A DNA stretch of 64,000 bases from an uncultured Lachnospiraceae bacterium (lineage in GTDB: Bacteria > Bacillota > Clostridia > Lachnospirales > Lachnospiraceae), in NCBI GenBank assembly GCA_944381405.1, contig CALWLA010000004.1, positions 1 through 64,000 on the forward strand, given 5' to 3'. This document shows positions 57,646 to 64,000 of the stretch, in pieces. The position numbers and the translations under genes were made by a program. The notes under the pieces were generated by a model. It did no database searches and was not told where the DNA came from. It saw only the letters and a program-made list of their open reading frames with translations. How positions within the stretch are numbered: the stretch's first letter is position 1; the number at the start of each line of letters is the position of its first letter.

Positions 57646-58794
57646 ATGGATATAGCTAGTACATTTTCGAATCTGCTTGGGCAGACGGCGTTTTCCAGTC
57701 TGACGGTCGGGAACTTCATCATGATCATGGTCGCCTTCGTGTTCCTGTATCTGGCGATCAAAAAGGGATTTGAACCGCTTCTGCTCATTCCGATCGCTTT
57801 CGGAATGCTTCTTGTAAATATTTACCCGGATATCATGTATTCCCCGGAGGAGACGCCCAACGGCGTAGGCGGCATGCTGTGGTATTTCTTCCAGCTGGAC
57901 GAATGGACCATCCTGCCGTCCCTGATCTTTATGGGCGTAGGCGCCCAGACGGACTTTGCGCCCCTGATCGCCAATCCCAAGACCTTTTTAATGGGCGCAG
58001 CGGCCCAGTTCGGCATTTACGCGGCATACTTTGTAGCGATCCTGCTGGGCTTTAACGGCAAGGCGGCAGCCGCCATCTCCATCATCGGCGGCGCAGACGG
58101 CCCCACCTCCATCTTCCTGGCCAACAAGCTGGGAGAGACGGGACTCCTGGGCCCCATCGCCGTTGCGGCCTATTCCTACATGGCGCTGGTGCCCATCATC
58201 CAGCCCCCCATCATGAGGGCTCTTACCACGGAAAAGGAGCGGAAGATCCGCATGGATAACCTCCGTCCTGTTTCCAAGCTGGAGAAGATCCTCTTCCCCA
58301 TCGTGGTGACCGTCGTGGTATGTCTGATCCTGCCCTCTACCGCACCCCTGGTAGGCATGCTGATGCTGGGCAACCTGTTCAAGGAGTCCGGCGTGGTAAA
58401 GCAGCTGCAGGAGACGGCGTCAAACGCCATGATGTTCATCGTGGTGATCCTGCTGGGAACCTCCGTAGGCGCCACCACCTCCGCCGAGGCATTCCTGAAT
58501 GCGGACACCCTTAAGATCGTGGCCCTCGGCCTCATCGCCTTCGCCTTCGGTACCGCAGGCGGCGTGGTGCTGGGCAAGATCATGTGCAAGCTTTCCGGCG
58601 GAAAGATCAATCCGCTGATCGGTTCTGCAGGCGTTTCCGCAGTACCCATGGCAGCCCGCGTTTCCCAGAAGGTAGGCGCAGAGGCTGACCCCACCAACTT
58701 CCTGCTGATGCACGCCATGGGCCCCAACGTGGCAGGCGTCATCGGTACGGCAGTGGCAGCGGGTACCTTTATGGCGGTATTCGGCGTAAAGTAA
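57646..58794 (+). CDS. oadB: Na+-translocating decarboxylase beta subunit
   Basis: The 382-residue integral membrane protein decarboxylates carboxybiotin and exports Na+. The conserved [10 protein letters not shown], with the essential Asp in the re-entrant segment, and [16 protein letters not shown] are present, as is the C-terminal [14 protein letters not shown]. About nine hydrophobic segments are visible. It is the energy-conserving part of the complex. Confidence 0.97.
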   Translation: MDIASTFSNLLGQTAFSSLTVGNFIMIMVAFVFLYLAIKKGFEPLLLIPIAFGMLLVNIYPDIMYSPEETPNGVGGMLWYFFQLDEWTILPSLIFMGVGAQTDFAPLIANPKTFLMGAAAQFGIYAAYFVAILLGFNGKAAAAISIIGGADGPTSIFLANKLGETGLLGPIAVAAYSYMALVPIIQPPIMRALTTEKERKIRMDNLRPVSKLEKILFPIVVTVVVCLILPSTAPLVGMLMLGNLFKESGVVKQLQETASNAMMFIVVILLGTSVGATTSAEAFLNADTLKIVALGLIAFAFGTAGGVVLGKIMCKLSGGKINPLIGSAGVSAVPMAARVSQKVGAEADPTNFLLMHAMGPNVAGVIGTAVAAGTFMAVFGVK

Positions 58795-58820
58795 TGTGAG
58801 AGAATGGAGGAATAAAGCAG

Positions 58821-60227
58821 ATGGCTGAAACAGAAAAAAGACCTGTCAAGATAGTAGAGACCGTCCTGCGGGACGCGCATCAGTCCCTGATCGCGACCCG
58901 TATGCCCACGGAGGAGATGCTTCCGATCATCGACAAGATGGATAAGATCGGCTATTACGCAGTGGAGTGCTGGGGCGGCGCTACCTTTGACGCCTCCCTC
59001 CGCTTTTTGAAGGAGGATCCCTGGGACAGGCTGAGAAAGCTCAGGGCAGGCTTTAAAAACACAAAGCTGCAGATGCTGTTCCGGGGCCAGAACATTCTCG
59101 GATACAACCATTACGCAGACGATGTGGTGGAATATTTCGTGCAGAAATCCGTTGCCAACGGCATCGACATCATCCGGATCTTCGACTGCCTGAACGACGT
59201 CAGAAACCTGGAGACCGCCGTCAAGGCCACCAAGAAGGAAGGGGGCCATGCCCAGATCGCCCTGTGCTATACCCTGGGCGACGCCTATACCCTGGATTAC
59301 TGGAAGGAGCTGGCAAAACGGGTAGAGGATATGGGAGCGGACTCCCTGTGCATCAAGGATATGGCGGGACTTCTGTGCCCCTATCCGGCAGTGGAGCTGG
59401 TAAAGGCCCTGAAGGAAGGCACCAGCATCCCCATCGACATCCATACCCACTATACCTCCGGCATGGCGGCCATGACCTACATGAAGGCGGTGGAGGCAGG
59501 CGCGGACATCATCGACACCGCATGCTCTCCCTTTGCCCTGGGAACCTCCCAGCCTTCCTCCGAGGTAATGGTCAAGGCCTTCCAGGGAACCCCCTATGAC
59601 ACCGGCCTTAACGTGGACAAGATGACGGAGATCTGCGACTACTTTGAGCCCTATAAGCAGGAGGTGCTGAAGAGCGGCCTTCTGAATCCCAAGGTCATGG
59701 GCGTCAACGTCAACACTCTGAAGTATCAGGTGCCCGGCGGCATGCTGTCCAATCTGGTAAAGCAGCTGAACGACGCAGGCAAGGGCGACAAGCTCCAGGA
59801 GGTGCTGGAGGAGATCCCCAGAGTCAGAAAGGACTTCGGTGAGCCGCCGCTGGTAACCCCCTCTTCCCAGATCGTGGGAACCCAGGCGGTGATGAACGTG
59901 CTGGCAGGGGAGCGCTACAAGATGGTGCCCAAGGAGTCCAAGAAGCTTGCGGCAGGCGAATTCGGCCAGACCGTAAAGCCCATGAATCCGGAGGTTCAGA
60001 AGAGGATCCTGGGAGACGAAAAGCCCATTACCTGCCGTCCCGCAGATCTGCTGGAGCCCCAGCTTCCCAAGTTCGAAAAGGAAATGGCCCAGTGGAAGCG
60101 CCAGCCGGAGGACGTGCTGTCCTATGCCCTGTTCCCGGCTGTGGCAAAGGAGTATTTCCAGTACCGGGACGCTCAGGACACCGGCATCGACATGACAAAG
60201 GCAAAGGACGGCGCTTATCCGGTATAA
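58821..60227 (+). CDS. oadA: Oxaloacetate decarboxylase/transcarboxylase 5S-type carboxyltransferase subunit
   Basis: The 468-residue TIM-barrel carboxyltransferase starts with ETVLRDAHQSLIATRM, then has CIKDMAGLLCPYPA with the lysine expected to be carbamylated at the metal site, and IHTHYTSGM with metal-binding His. It acts on oxaloacetate/pyruvate. The biotinyl domain found at the end of full-length OadA is missing; the separate carrier protein upstream supplies it. It is last in the operon and is followed by a terminator. Confidence 0.95.
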   Translation: MAETEKRPVKIVETVLRDAHQSLIATRMPTEEMLPIIDKMDKIGYYAVECWGGATFDASLRFLKEDPWDRLRKLRAGFKNTKLQMLFRGQNILGYNHYADDVVEYFVQKSVANGIDIIRIFDCLNDVRNLETAVKATKKEGGHAQIALCYTLGDAYTLDYWKELAKRVEDMGADSLCIKDMAGLLCPYPAVELVKALKEGTSIPIDIHTHYTSGMAAMTYMKAVEAGADIIDTACSPFALGTSQPSSEVMVKAFQGTPYDTGLNVDKMTEICDYFEPYKQEVLKSGLLNPKVMGVNVNTLKYQVPGGMLSNLVKQLNDAGKGDKLQEVLEEIPRVRKDFGEPPLVTPSSQIVGTQAVMNVLAGERYKMVPKESKKLAAGEFGQTVKPMNPEVQKRILGDEKPITCRPADLLEPQLPKFEKEMAQWKRQPEDVLSYALFPAVAKEYFQYRDAQDTGIDMTKAKDGAYPV

Positions 60228-60277
60228 ACAAGACGCCGGAGGAAAGCGAAAAATGCTTTTTTGACAGATACAGTCAG

Positions 60278-60317
60278 CAGGGCGCAGCGGAAAAATGCTG
60301 CGCCCTGTAATTTTTTT
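60278..60317 (+). terminator. Intrinsic terminator of the decarboxylase operon
   Basis: CAGGGCGCAGC (60278-60288) pairs perfectly over 11 bp with GCTGCGCCCTG (60297-60307), followed by TAA and seven T. Confidence 0.93.
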
Positions 60318-60344
60318 GGAGAATCCGGAAAAATATGCTATAAT
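60316..60344 (+). promoter_or_regulatory. Extended -10 promoter of the small secreted peptide gene
   Basis: TTGGAG (60316-60321), 17-base spacer ending TGC, perfect TATAAT (60339-60344). Confidence 0.7.
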
Positions 60345-60365
60345 AAAAAACACAACAGAAGGGAC

Positions 60366-60399
60366 GTATCGTTACGGCCTGGAAGAGGCCGTGGGATAC
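60366..60399 (+). other. Structured 5' leader of the secreted peptide gene
   Basis: Two stacked stems are possible: GTATC (60366-60370) with GATAC (60395-60399), and inside it ACGGCC (60374-60379) with GGCCGT (60387-60392). No riboswitch class was recognised. Confidence 0.45.
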
Positions 60400-60427
60400 C
60401 GGTGCTCAGGAACAGGAGGAACGGAAG

Positions 60428-60673
60428 ATGAAGAGAGTCCTGATCGGAAGCTTAACAGCGCTGGCACTGCTGGCAGCCGGAGGCATCAGCACCTTTGCCC
60501 ATTGCCGGCAGTACGAATACGCCTGCAGCTTTGTGGACGAAAACGGAGACGGCATCTGCGATAACTGGGAGACCTGCGGCCATGGGACCTGTCCCGGGGG
60601 CAGGACCGGCGGAGGCCATCACGGCGGCCACGGCCACCATTCCATGGGCGGCGGCAGACATTGCAGCTATTAA
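60428..60673 (+). CDS. Small secreted His/Gly-rich protein with a DxNxDG motif
   Basis: The 81-residue protein has a signal peptide (cleavage probable after STFA, residue 24). The mature part has Cys residues, a calcium-loop-like DENGDGICDN (about 38-47) and a C-terminal GGGHHGGHGHH region that should bind metal. AGGAGG is eight bases before the ATG. Related short proteins with DGDGICD motifs occur in Lachnospiraceae, but this one is not assigned to a family. Its own promoter and leader suggest separate regulation. Confidence 0.7.
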   Translation: MKRVLIGSLTALALLAAGGISTFAHCRQYEYACSFVDENGDGICDNWETCGHGTCPGGRTGGGHHGGHGHHSMGGGRHCSY

Positions 60674-60689
60674 AAAGAAACGGATCGCG

Positions 60690-60725
60690 GGGACATATTT
60701 CAAGGAACCATCTGAAATATGTCCC
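60690..60725. repeat. Perfect 13-bp inverted repeat, REP-like
   Basis: GGGACATATTTCA (60690-60702) and TGAAATATGTCCC (60713-60725) around a ten-base loop. No T-run follows. The form (GGGGACATATTTC.. hairpin in an intergenic space) resembles dispersed palindromes linked to REP-type transposases in Clostridia; it could also weakly terminate transcription. Confidence 0.6.
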
Positions 60726-60766
60726 TCCTGTCTGATAACTGGAAGGATATGTTACGGAGGTAGTCA

Positions 60767-63700
60767 GTGCCAGCAGCAAACAGAAAAACAGGTACAAAAA
60801 AAGCGACGGGAAAGACCGGCGCCAAAAAGACCCAGTCCGCCCGGAGCACTGCGAAGCGCAGGCCGGACAAGCGGACCCTGGCAAAGAAAAAGCAGTTTTT
60901 CTCCGGGGAGCTGAAGGTGATCGTCACGGCGGCAGTGGGCCTGTTCCTCTTTCTCAGCAACTTCGGCATCATGGGAGAGGTGGGCAACTTTTTTGCCCAC
61001 ATCGAGCTGGGGCTGTTCGGGCTGGCGGGCTATGTGTTCCCGCTGCTGCTGCTTTCGGCAGTGGTGCTGTATGTGAAGAACCAGGGCAGTTTTCTGGCGG
61101 TGACAAAGCTTGGGAGCGCTCTTTTGATGATCATCATCCTGAGCGCCCTAGCGCAGTTGCTCTTCGGAAAGGAGCAGGGACTTGATCCGGCGGTCTACTA
61201 TGGGGAGGCGGTTTCAGGCGCCCTTTCCGGCGGAGCGGTTGGCGGCGTCTGCGCCAGCGCCCTGCGGAGCCTCACCGGTACCATCGGCGCGTACCTGATC
61301 CTCATCGTACTGCTGATCATCTGCATGGTATTTGTAACGGAGCGGAGCTTTGTCAGCGCCGCCCGCAGCGGCATGGAGAAAACCGCCCATGCAGCCAGGG
61401 AAGGACAGGAATGGGCCAGAGAGGCGGCCCTGGACCACCGTCAGAGACGGGAAGAGGCCAGGGAAAGGCGCAGGGAGAACGCCCGGGGCGTGGACTTTGG
61501 CGCCACCCTGTTGGGAGGCGAGGCCGGAGCAGGCAGCCTTTCAGAGGAACGGCTGGCGGACGCCGCAAGGCTTTATGCAGGCTATGGACGGGAGCTGATG
61601 GGAGATCAGCCGGGGCTTGCGGACGTGGACGACGGAACAGGACACGGCCCTCTGCGGAAGATCAGCCATGGCCCTCTGGACGATTCCTGCTACGATACCC
61701 AGATATTGGGAGACAAGGCGGCTTCTGAAGCGGATTTTTCTACGGATGCCTTTTCCGATGGAACGGTTTCCGAGGAAGGGATGACAGCTTTTTCAGAGCC
61801 GGATTATGAGGATGACAGCGTGCCCTTTGAGGAAACGGAGGAGGATGTGTATAAATCCTACCGGTTCGATCAGCAGCGGGAAGGCCTTCGGCTGTCAGAG
61901 GCAGGCCACTACGGCTATGCCGCAGGCACCGGCCTTGGAGCCAGGGAATCCCGGCCGGAGCGGGCCGGTATGAACGCCTTCCGCAGACTGGAGGAAGGGG
62001 AAACGGCGGCAGCACAGGAAGAGAGGCAGGATATTCCGGAGGAATTTGCGGAGCCGGAGCTTTATGGAGAAACGCCGGAGCCGGAAGCTGCTTCAGAAGA
62101 AGACCTGTCCTCTGAGGAGATGGAGGGTGCGGGAACCAGCTTTGGTGAGGTTTCGGGGGATCGTCGGAGCCCGGAAGCGCACCGGACTCCCGAGGATCGT
62201 CAGAGCCCGGAAGCCCATCGGATTCCTGAGGAGCACCGGCAGGCAGCTGTTACCGCTTCGGGAAAACCCCTTGAGGATACCTCCTGGGAGGCGGATGAGA
62301 TTCTGCAGAAAAAGCTGGGCGGAAGCACTTCGGCCCGGGCGGAGGAACCGGCTGCACCGGCAGAACCGAAAAAGGCGGAGGCTCCCACAGCGGCGGAAAA
62401 CAAGGCGGTGGCCGCCCAGATCCAGCAGAAGGCGGCGGAGCGGCCTCCCTATCAGTTCCCGCCCCTGCGGCTTTTGAAAAAGGGCCCCAGGATGTCCTCC
62501 TCCAATCAGCAGGAGCTGCGGGAGACGGCGGCCAAGCTGCAGCATGTGCTTCAGACCTTTGGCGTTGGAGTCAAGGTGACCAACGCCTCCAGAGGCCCTT
62601 CCGTCACCCGTTACGAGCTGACTCCGGATGTGGGTGTGAAGGTGTCCCGGATCACCTCCTTGAGCGACGATATCAAGCTGGCATTGGCGGCGGCGGACAT
62701 CCGCATCGAAGCCCCCATCCCCGGCAAGGCGGCGGTGGGTATCGAGGTACCCAACAAGGACAACTCCATGGTATATTTCCGGGACATCATCGACACGGAG
62801 GAGTTCCGGCAGCATAGATCCCATCTGGCCTTTGCCATCGGAAAGGACATCGCCGGAAAGACCGTCATCGGCGATCTGGCGAAGATGCCCCATCTGCTGA
62901 TCGCAGGCGCTACCGGTTCCGGTAAATCCGTGGGAATCAACACCCTGATCATGTCCCTGCTGTACAAGTCTGCGCCGGAGGACGTGCGGATGATCATGAT
63001 CGATCCGAAGGTGGTGGAGCTCTCCGTTTACAACGGCATTCCCCATCTGCTGATTCCGGTGGTGACGGACCCGAAAAAGGCGGCCAGCGCCCTGAACTGG
63101 GCGGTGGCGGAGATGACCCAGCGCTACAAGAAATTTGCGGAGACAGGGGTCCGGGACCTGAAGGGCTATAATCAGAAAGCCCAGGAGGTGCGCAGCAGGC
63201 TTCAGGGACAGACGGAGGCGGAGCTTCCCGCAAAGATGCCCCAGATCGTCATCATCATCGACGAGCTGGCGGACCTGATGATGGTGGCGCCGGGAGAGGT
63301 GGAGGACGCCATCATCCGGCTGACCCAGCTGGCAAGAGCTGCGGGTATCCATCTGGTGATCGCTACCCAGAGGCCCTCGGTCAACGTCATTACCGGACTG
63401 ATCAAGGCCAACGTGCCCAGCCGTATTGCCTTCAAGACTGCCTCCGGAACCGATTCCAGAACGATCCTGGACATGAACGGAGCCGAAAAGCTGCTGGGCT
63501 CCGGAGATATGCTGTTCTTCCCCTCAGGGGCTGCAAAGCCCAGCCGCGTGCAGGGCTCCTTCGTCTCTGACGGAGAGGTGCAGGCGGTGGTGGACTTCCT
63601 CACCAGCCACGGAGAGGCGGATTACAGCGACGAGATCGGAAACGCCCTTCTGCAGGAGAGCGGAACAGCCTCTGAAGCAGGCGGCGGCAGCGCTTCCGCA

Positions 63701-63922
63701 GGGGACGAATATTTTGCGGATGCCGGGCGGCTCATCATCGAGAAGGAAAAGGCCTCCATCGGCATGCTGCAGCGGATGTTCAAGATCGGTTTCAACCGGG
63801 CGGCCCGGATCATGGACCAGCTGGCGGAGGCCGGCGTGGTAGGCCCGGAGGAGGGTACCAAGCCCAGGAAGATCCTCATGACAAAGGAAGCCTTTGAGGA
63901 ATTTCTCCGGAGTATGGAATAA
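60767..63922 (+). CDS. ftsK: DNA translocase FtsK/SpoIIIE
   Basis: The 1051-residue septal DNA pump has a basic N terminus (1-45), four membrane helices (about 48-190), a long acidic/variable linker (about 200-570) and the motor: Walker A GATGSGKS at 714-721, IIIIDELADLM (Walker B) and the C-terminal winged-helix gamma domain (LLQRMFKIGFNRAARIM). GTG is the start, with GGAGG six bases upstream. The linker contains a tandem 12-residue repeat. Whether this is FtsK or the sporulation paralogue SpoIIIE cannot be decided here. Confidence 0.95.
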   Translation: MPAANRKTGTKKATGKTGAKKTQSARSTAKRRPDKRTLAKKKQFFSGELKVIVTAAVGLFLFLSNFGIMGEVGNFFAHIELGLFGLAGYVFPLLLLSAVVLYVKNQGSFLAVTKLGSALLMIIILSALAQLLFGKEQGLDPAVYYGEAVSGALSGGAVGGVCASALRSLTGTIGAYLILIVLLIICMVFVTERSFVSAARSGMEKTAHAAREGQEWAREAALDHRQRREEARERRRENARGVDFGATLLGGEAGAGSLSEERLADAARLYAGYGRELMGDQPGLADVDDGTGHGPLRKISHGPLDDSCYDTQILGDKAASEADFSTDAFSDGTVSEEGMTAFSEPDYEDDSVPFEETEEDVYKSYRFDQQREGLRLSEAGHYGYAAGTGLGARESRPERAGMNAFRRLEEGETAAAQEERQDIPEEFAEPELYGETPEPEAASEEDLSSEEMEGAGTSFGEVSGDRRSPEAHRTPEDRQSPEAHRIPEEHRQAAVTASGKPLEDTSWEADEILQKKLGGSTSARAEEPAAPAEPKKAEAPTAAENKAVAAQIQQKAAERPPYQFPPLRLLKKGPRMSSSNQQELRETAAKLQHVLQTFGVGVKVTNASRGPSVTRYELTPDVGVKVSRITSLSDDIKLALAAADIRIEAPIPGKAAVGIEVPNKDNSMVYFRDIIDTEEFRQHRSHLAFAIGKDIAGKTVIGDLAKMPHLLIAGATGSGKSVGINTLIMSLLYKSAPEDVRMIMIDPKVVELSVYNGIPHLLIPVVTDPKKAASALNWAVAEMTQRYKKFAETGVRDLKGYNQKAQEVRSRLQGQTEAELPAKMPQIVIIIDELADLMMVAPGEVEDAIIRLTQLARAAGIHLVIATQRPSVNVITGLIKANVPSRIAFKTASGTDSRTILDMNGAEKLLGSGDMLFFPSGAAKPSRVQGSFVSDGEVQAVVDFLTSHGEADYSDEIGNALLQESGTASEAGGGSASAGDEYFADAGRLIIEKEKASIGMLQRMFKIGFNRAARIMDQLAEAGVVGPEEGTKPRKILMTKEAFEEFLRSME
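62159..62230 (+). repeat. Two imperfect 36-bp tandem repeats in the ftsK linker
   Basis: 62159-62194 and 62195-62230 differ at a few positions and encode DRRSPEAHRTPE and DRQSPEAHRIPE. The repeat is in frame and lies in the variable linker. Confidence 0.8.
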
Positions 63923-63927
63923 AATCT

Positions 63928-63968
63928 CACCCGTTCAGATGATTTTTTGTCTGAGCGGGTGTTTTTTT
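63928..63968 (+). terminator. Intrinsic terminator after ftsK
   Basis: CACCCGTTCAGA (63928-63939) pairs with TCTGAGCGGGTG (63950-63961), followed by seven T. Confidence 0.92.
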
Positions 63969-63978
63969 GCCGGAAGTA

Positions 63979-63987
63979 TGTTATGAT
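63979..63987 (+). promoter_or_regulatory. Possible extended -10 of a gene beyond the window
   Basis: TG-T-TATGAT (63979-63987) resembles the extended -10 elements elsewhere in the window; the gene it would serve is not included. Confidence 0.35.
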
Positions 63988-64000
63988 GGAGCCACGAGGA

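Noticed and set aside
62159-62230. Tandem repeat considered as a CRISPR-like array
   Set aside because: Two in-frame units without spacers inside ftsK coding sequence.

Overview
The window looks like chromosomal DNA of a Gram-positive anaerobe of the class Clostridia, most likely a fairly GC-rich member of the Lachnospiraceae. The signs are a T-box in front of pheST, HPr kinase with an HPr/Crh-type partner next to rapZ and whiA, SigA-type promoters, intrinsic terminators, strong Shine-Dalgarno sites, a Na+-pumping biotin decarboxylase operon and a very long 2-hydroxyacyl-CoA-dehydratase-activator-like protein. No rRNA, tRNA, CRISPR array or insertion sequence was found. The family assignment is an inference from gene content and order, not from a search.

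Layout. Bases 1-7790 are an accessory region with visibly lower GC. It holds a reverse-strand HTH-DUF3990 (ADP-ribosyltransferase-like) gene with operator-like repeats, a decayed small reading frame, and a complete four-gene Wadjet-type SMC/nuclease plasmid-defence operon (jetABCD). An endonuclease III gene overlaps the end of jetD. From 8500 on the sequence is core-like: a CBS-type inorganic pyrophosphatase and the giant activase (reverse strand); then corA, a rhomboid-like protein, pyruvate kinase, a Nudix ADP-ribose pyrophosphatase, a divergent XerD-like recombinase and apt; then the Phe T-box with pheS-pheT; a SIMPL lipoprotein; and hprK divergent from murI-murB-rapZ-whiA-HPr/Crh-dnaE-pfkA-dusB-greA-lysS.

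Bases 38750-43160 carry ferritin, an SDR close to bacterial 7alpha-hydroxysteroid dehydrogenases, a PH-domain protein, a split chromate-type transporter and a divergent LysR regulator. carB follows with an attenuator-like leader. Bases 46800-52850 are a membrane/cell-envelope cluster around cdaA-cdaR (c-di-AMP). Next come a DUF6465-type basic protein and an RsmF-like methyltransferase. Bases 55011-60227 form an operon encoding a Na+-translocating biotin decarboxylase with two different carboxyltransferase subunits. The window ends with a small secreted His/Gly-rich peptide and ftsK.

Points that stand out: (1) the HPr-family protein has Glu at position 15 and keeps Ser46, so it should be a Crh-like target of the HprK encoded nearby rather than a PTS phosphocarrier; (2) the adjacent WhiA lacks about 80 residues of its N-terminal LAGLIDADG-like domain, and yvcK/mgfK is missing from its usual place; (3) murI and dnaE have extended -10 promoters placed so that transcription should start at or next to the ATG, suggesting leaderless mRNAs; (4) the XerD-like recombinase has Ser in place of the catalytic Lys and ends three residues after the nucleophilic Tyr; (5) LysRS carries a C-terminal Trbp111-type tRNA-binding domain; (6) carB is preceded by a short leader reading frame whose stop abuts an intrinsic terminator.
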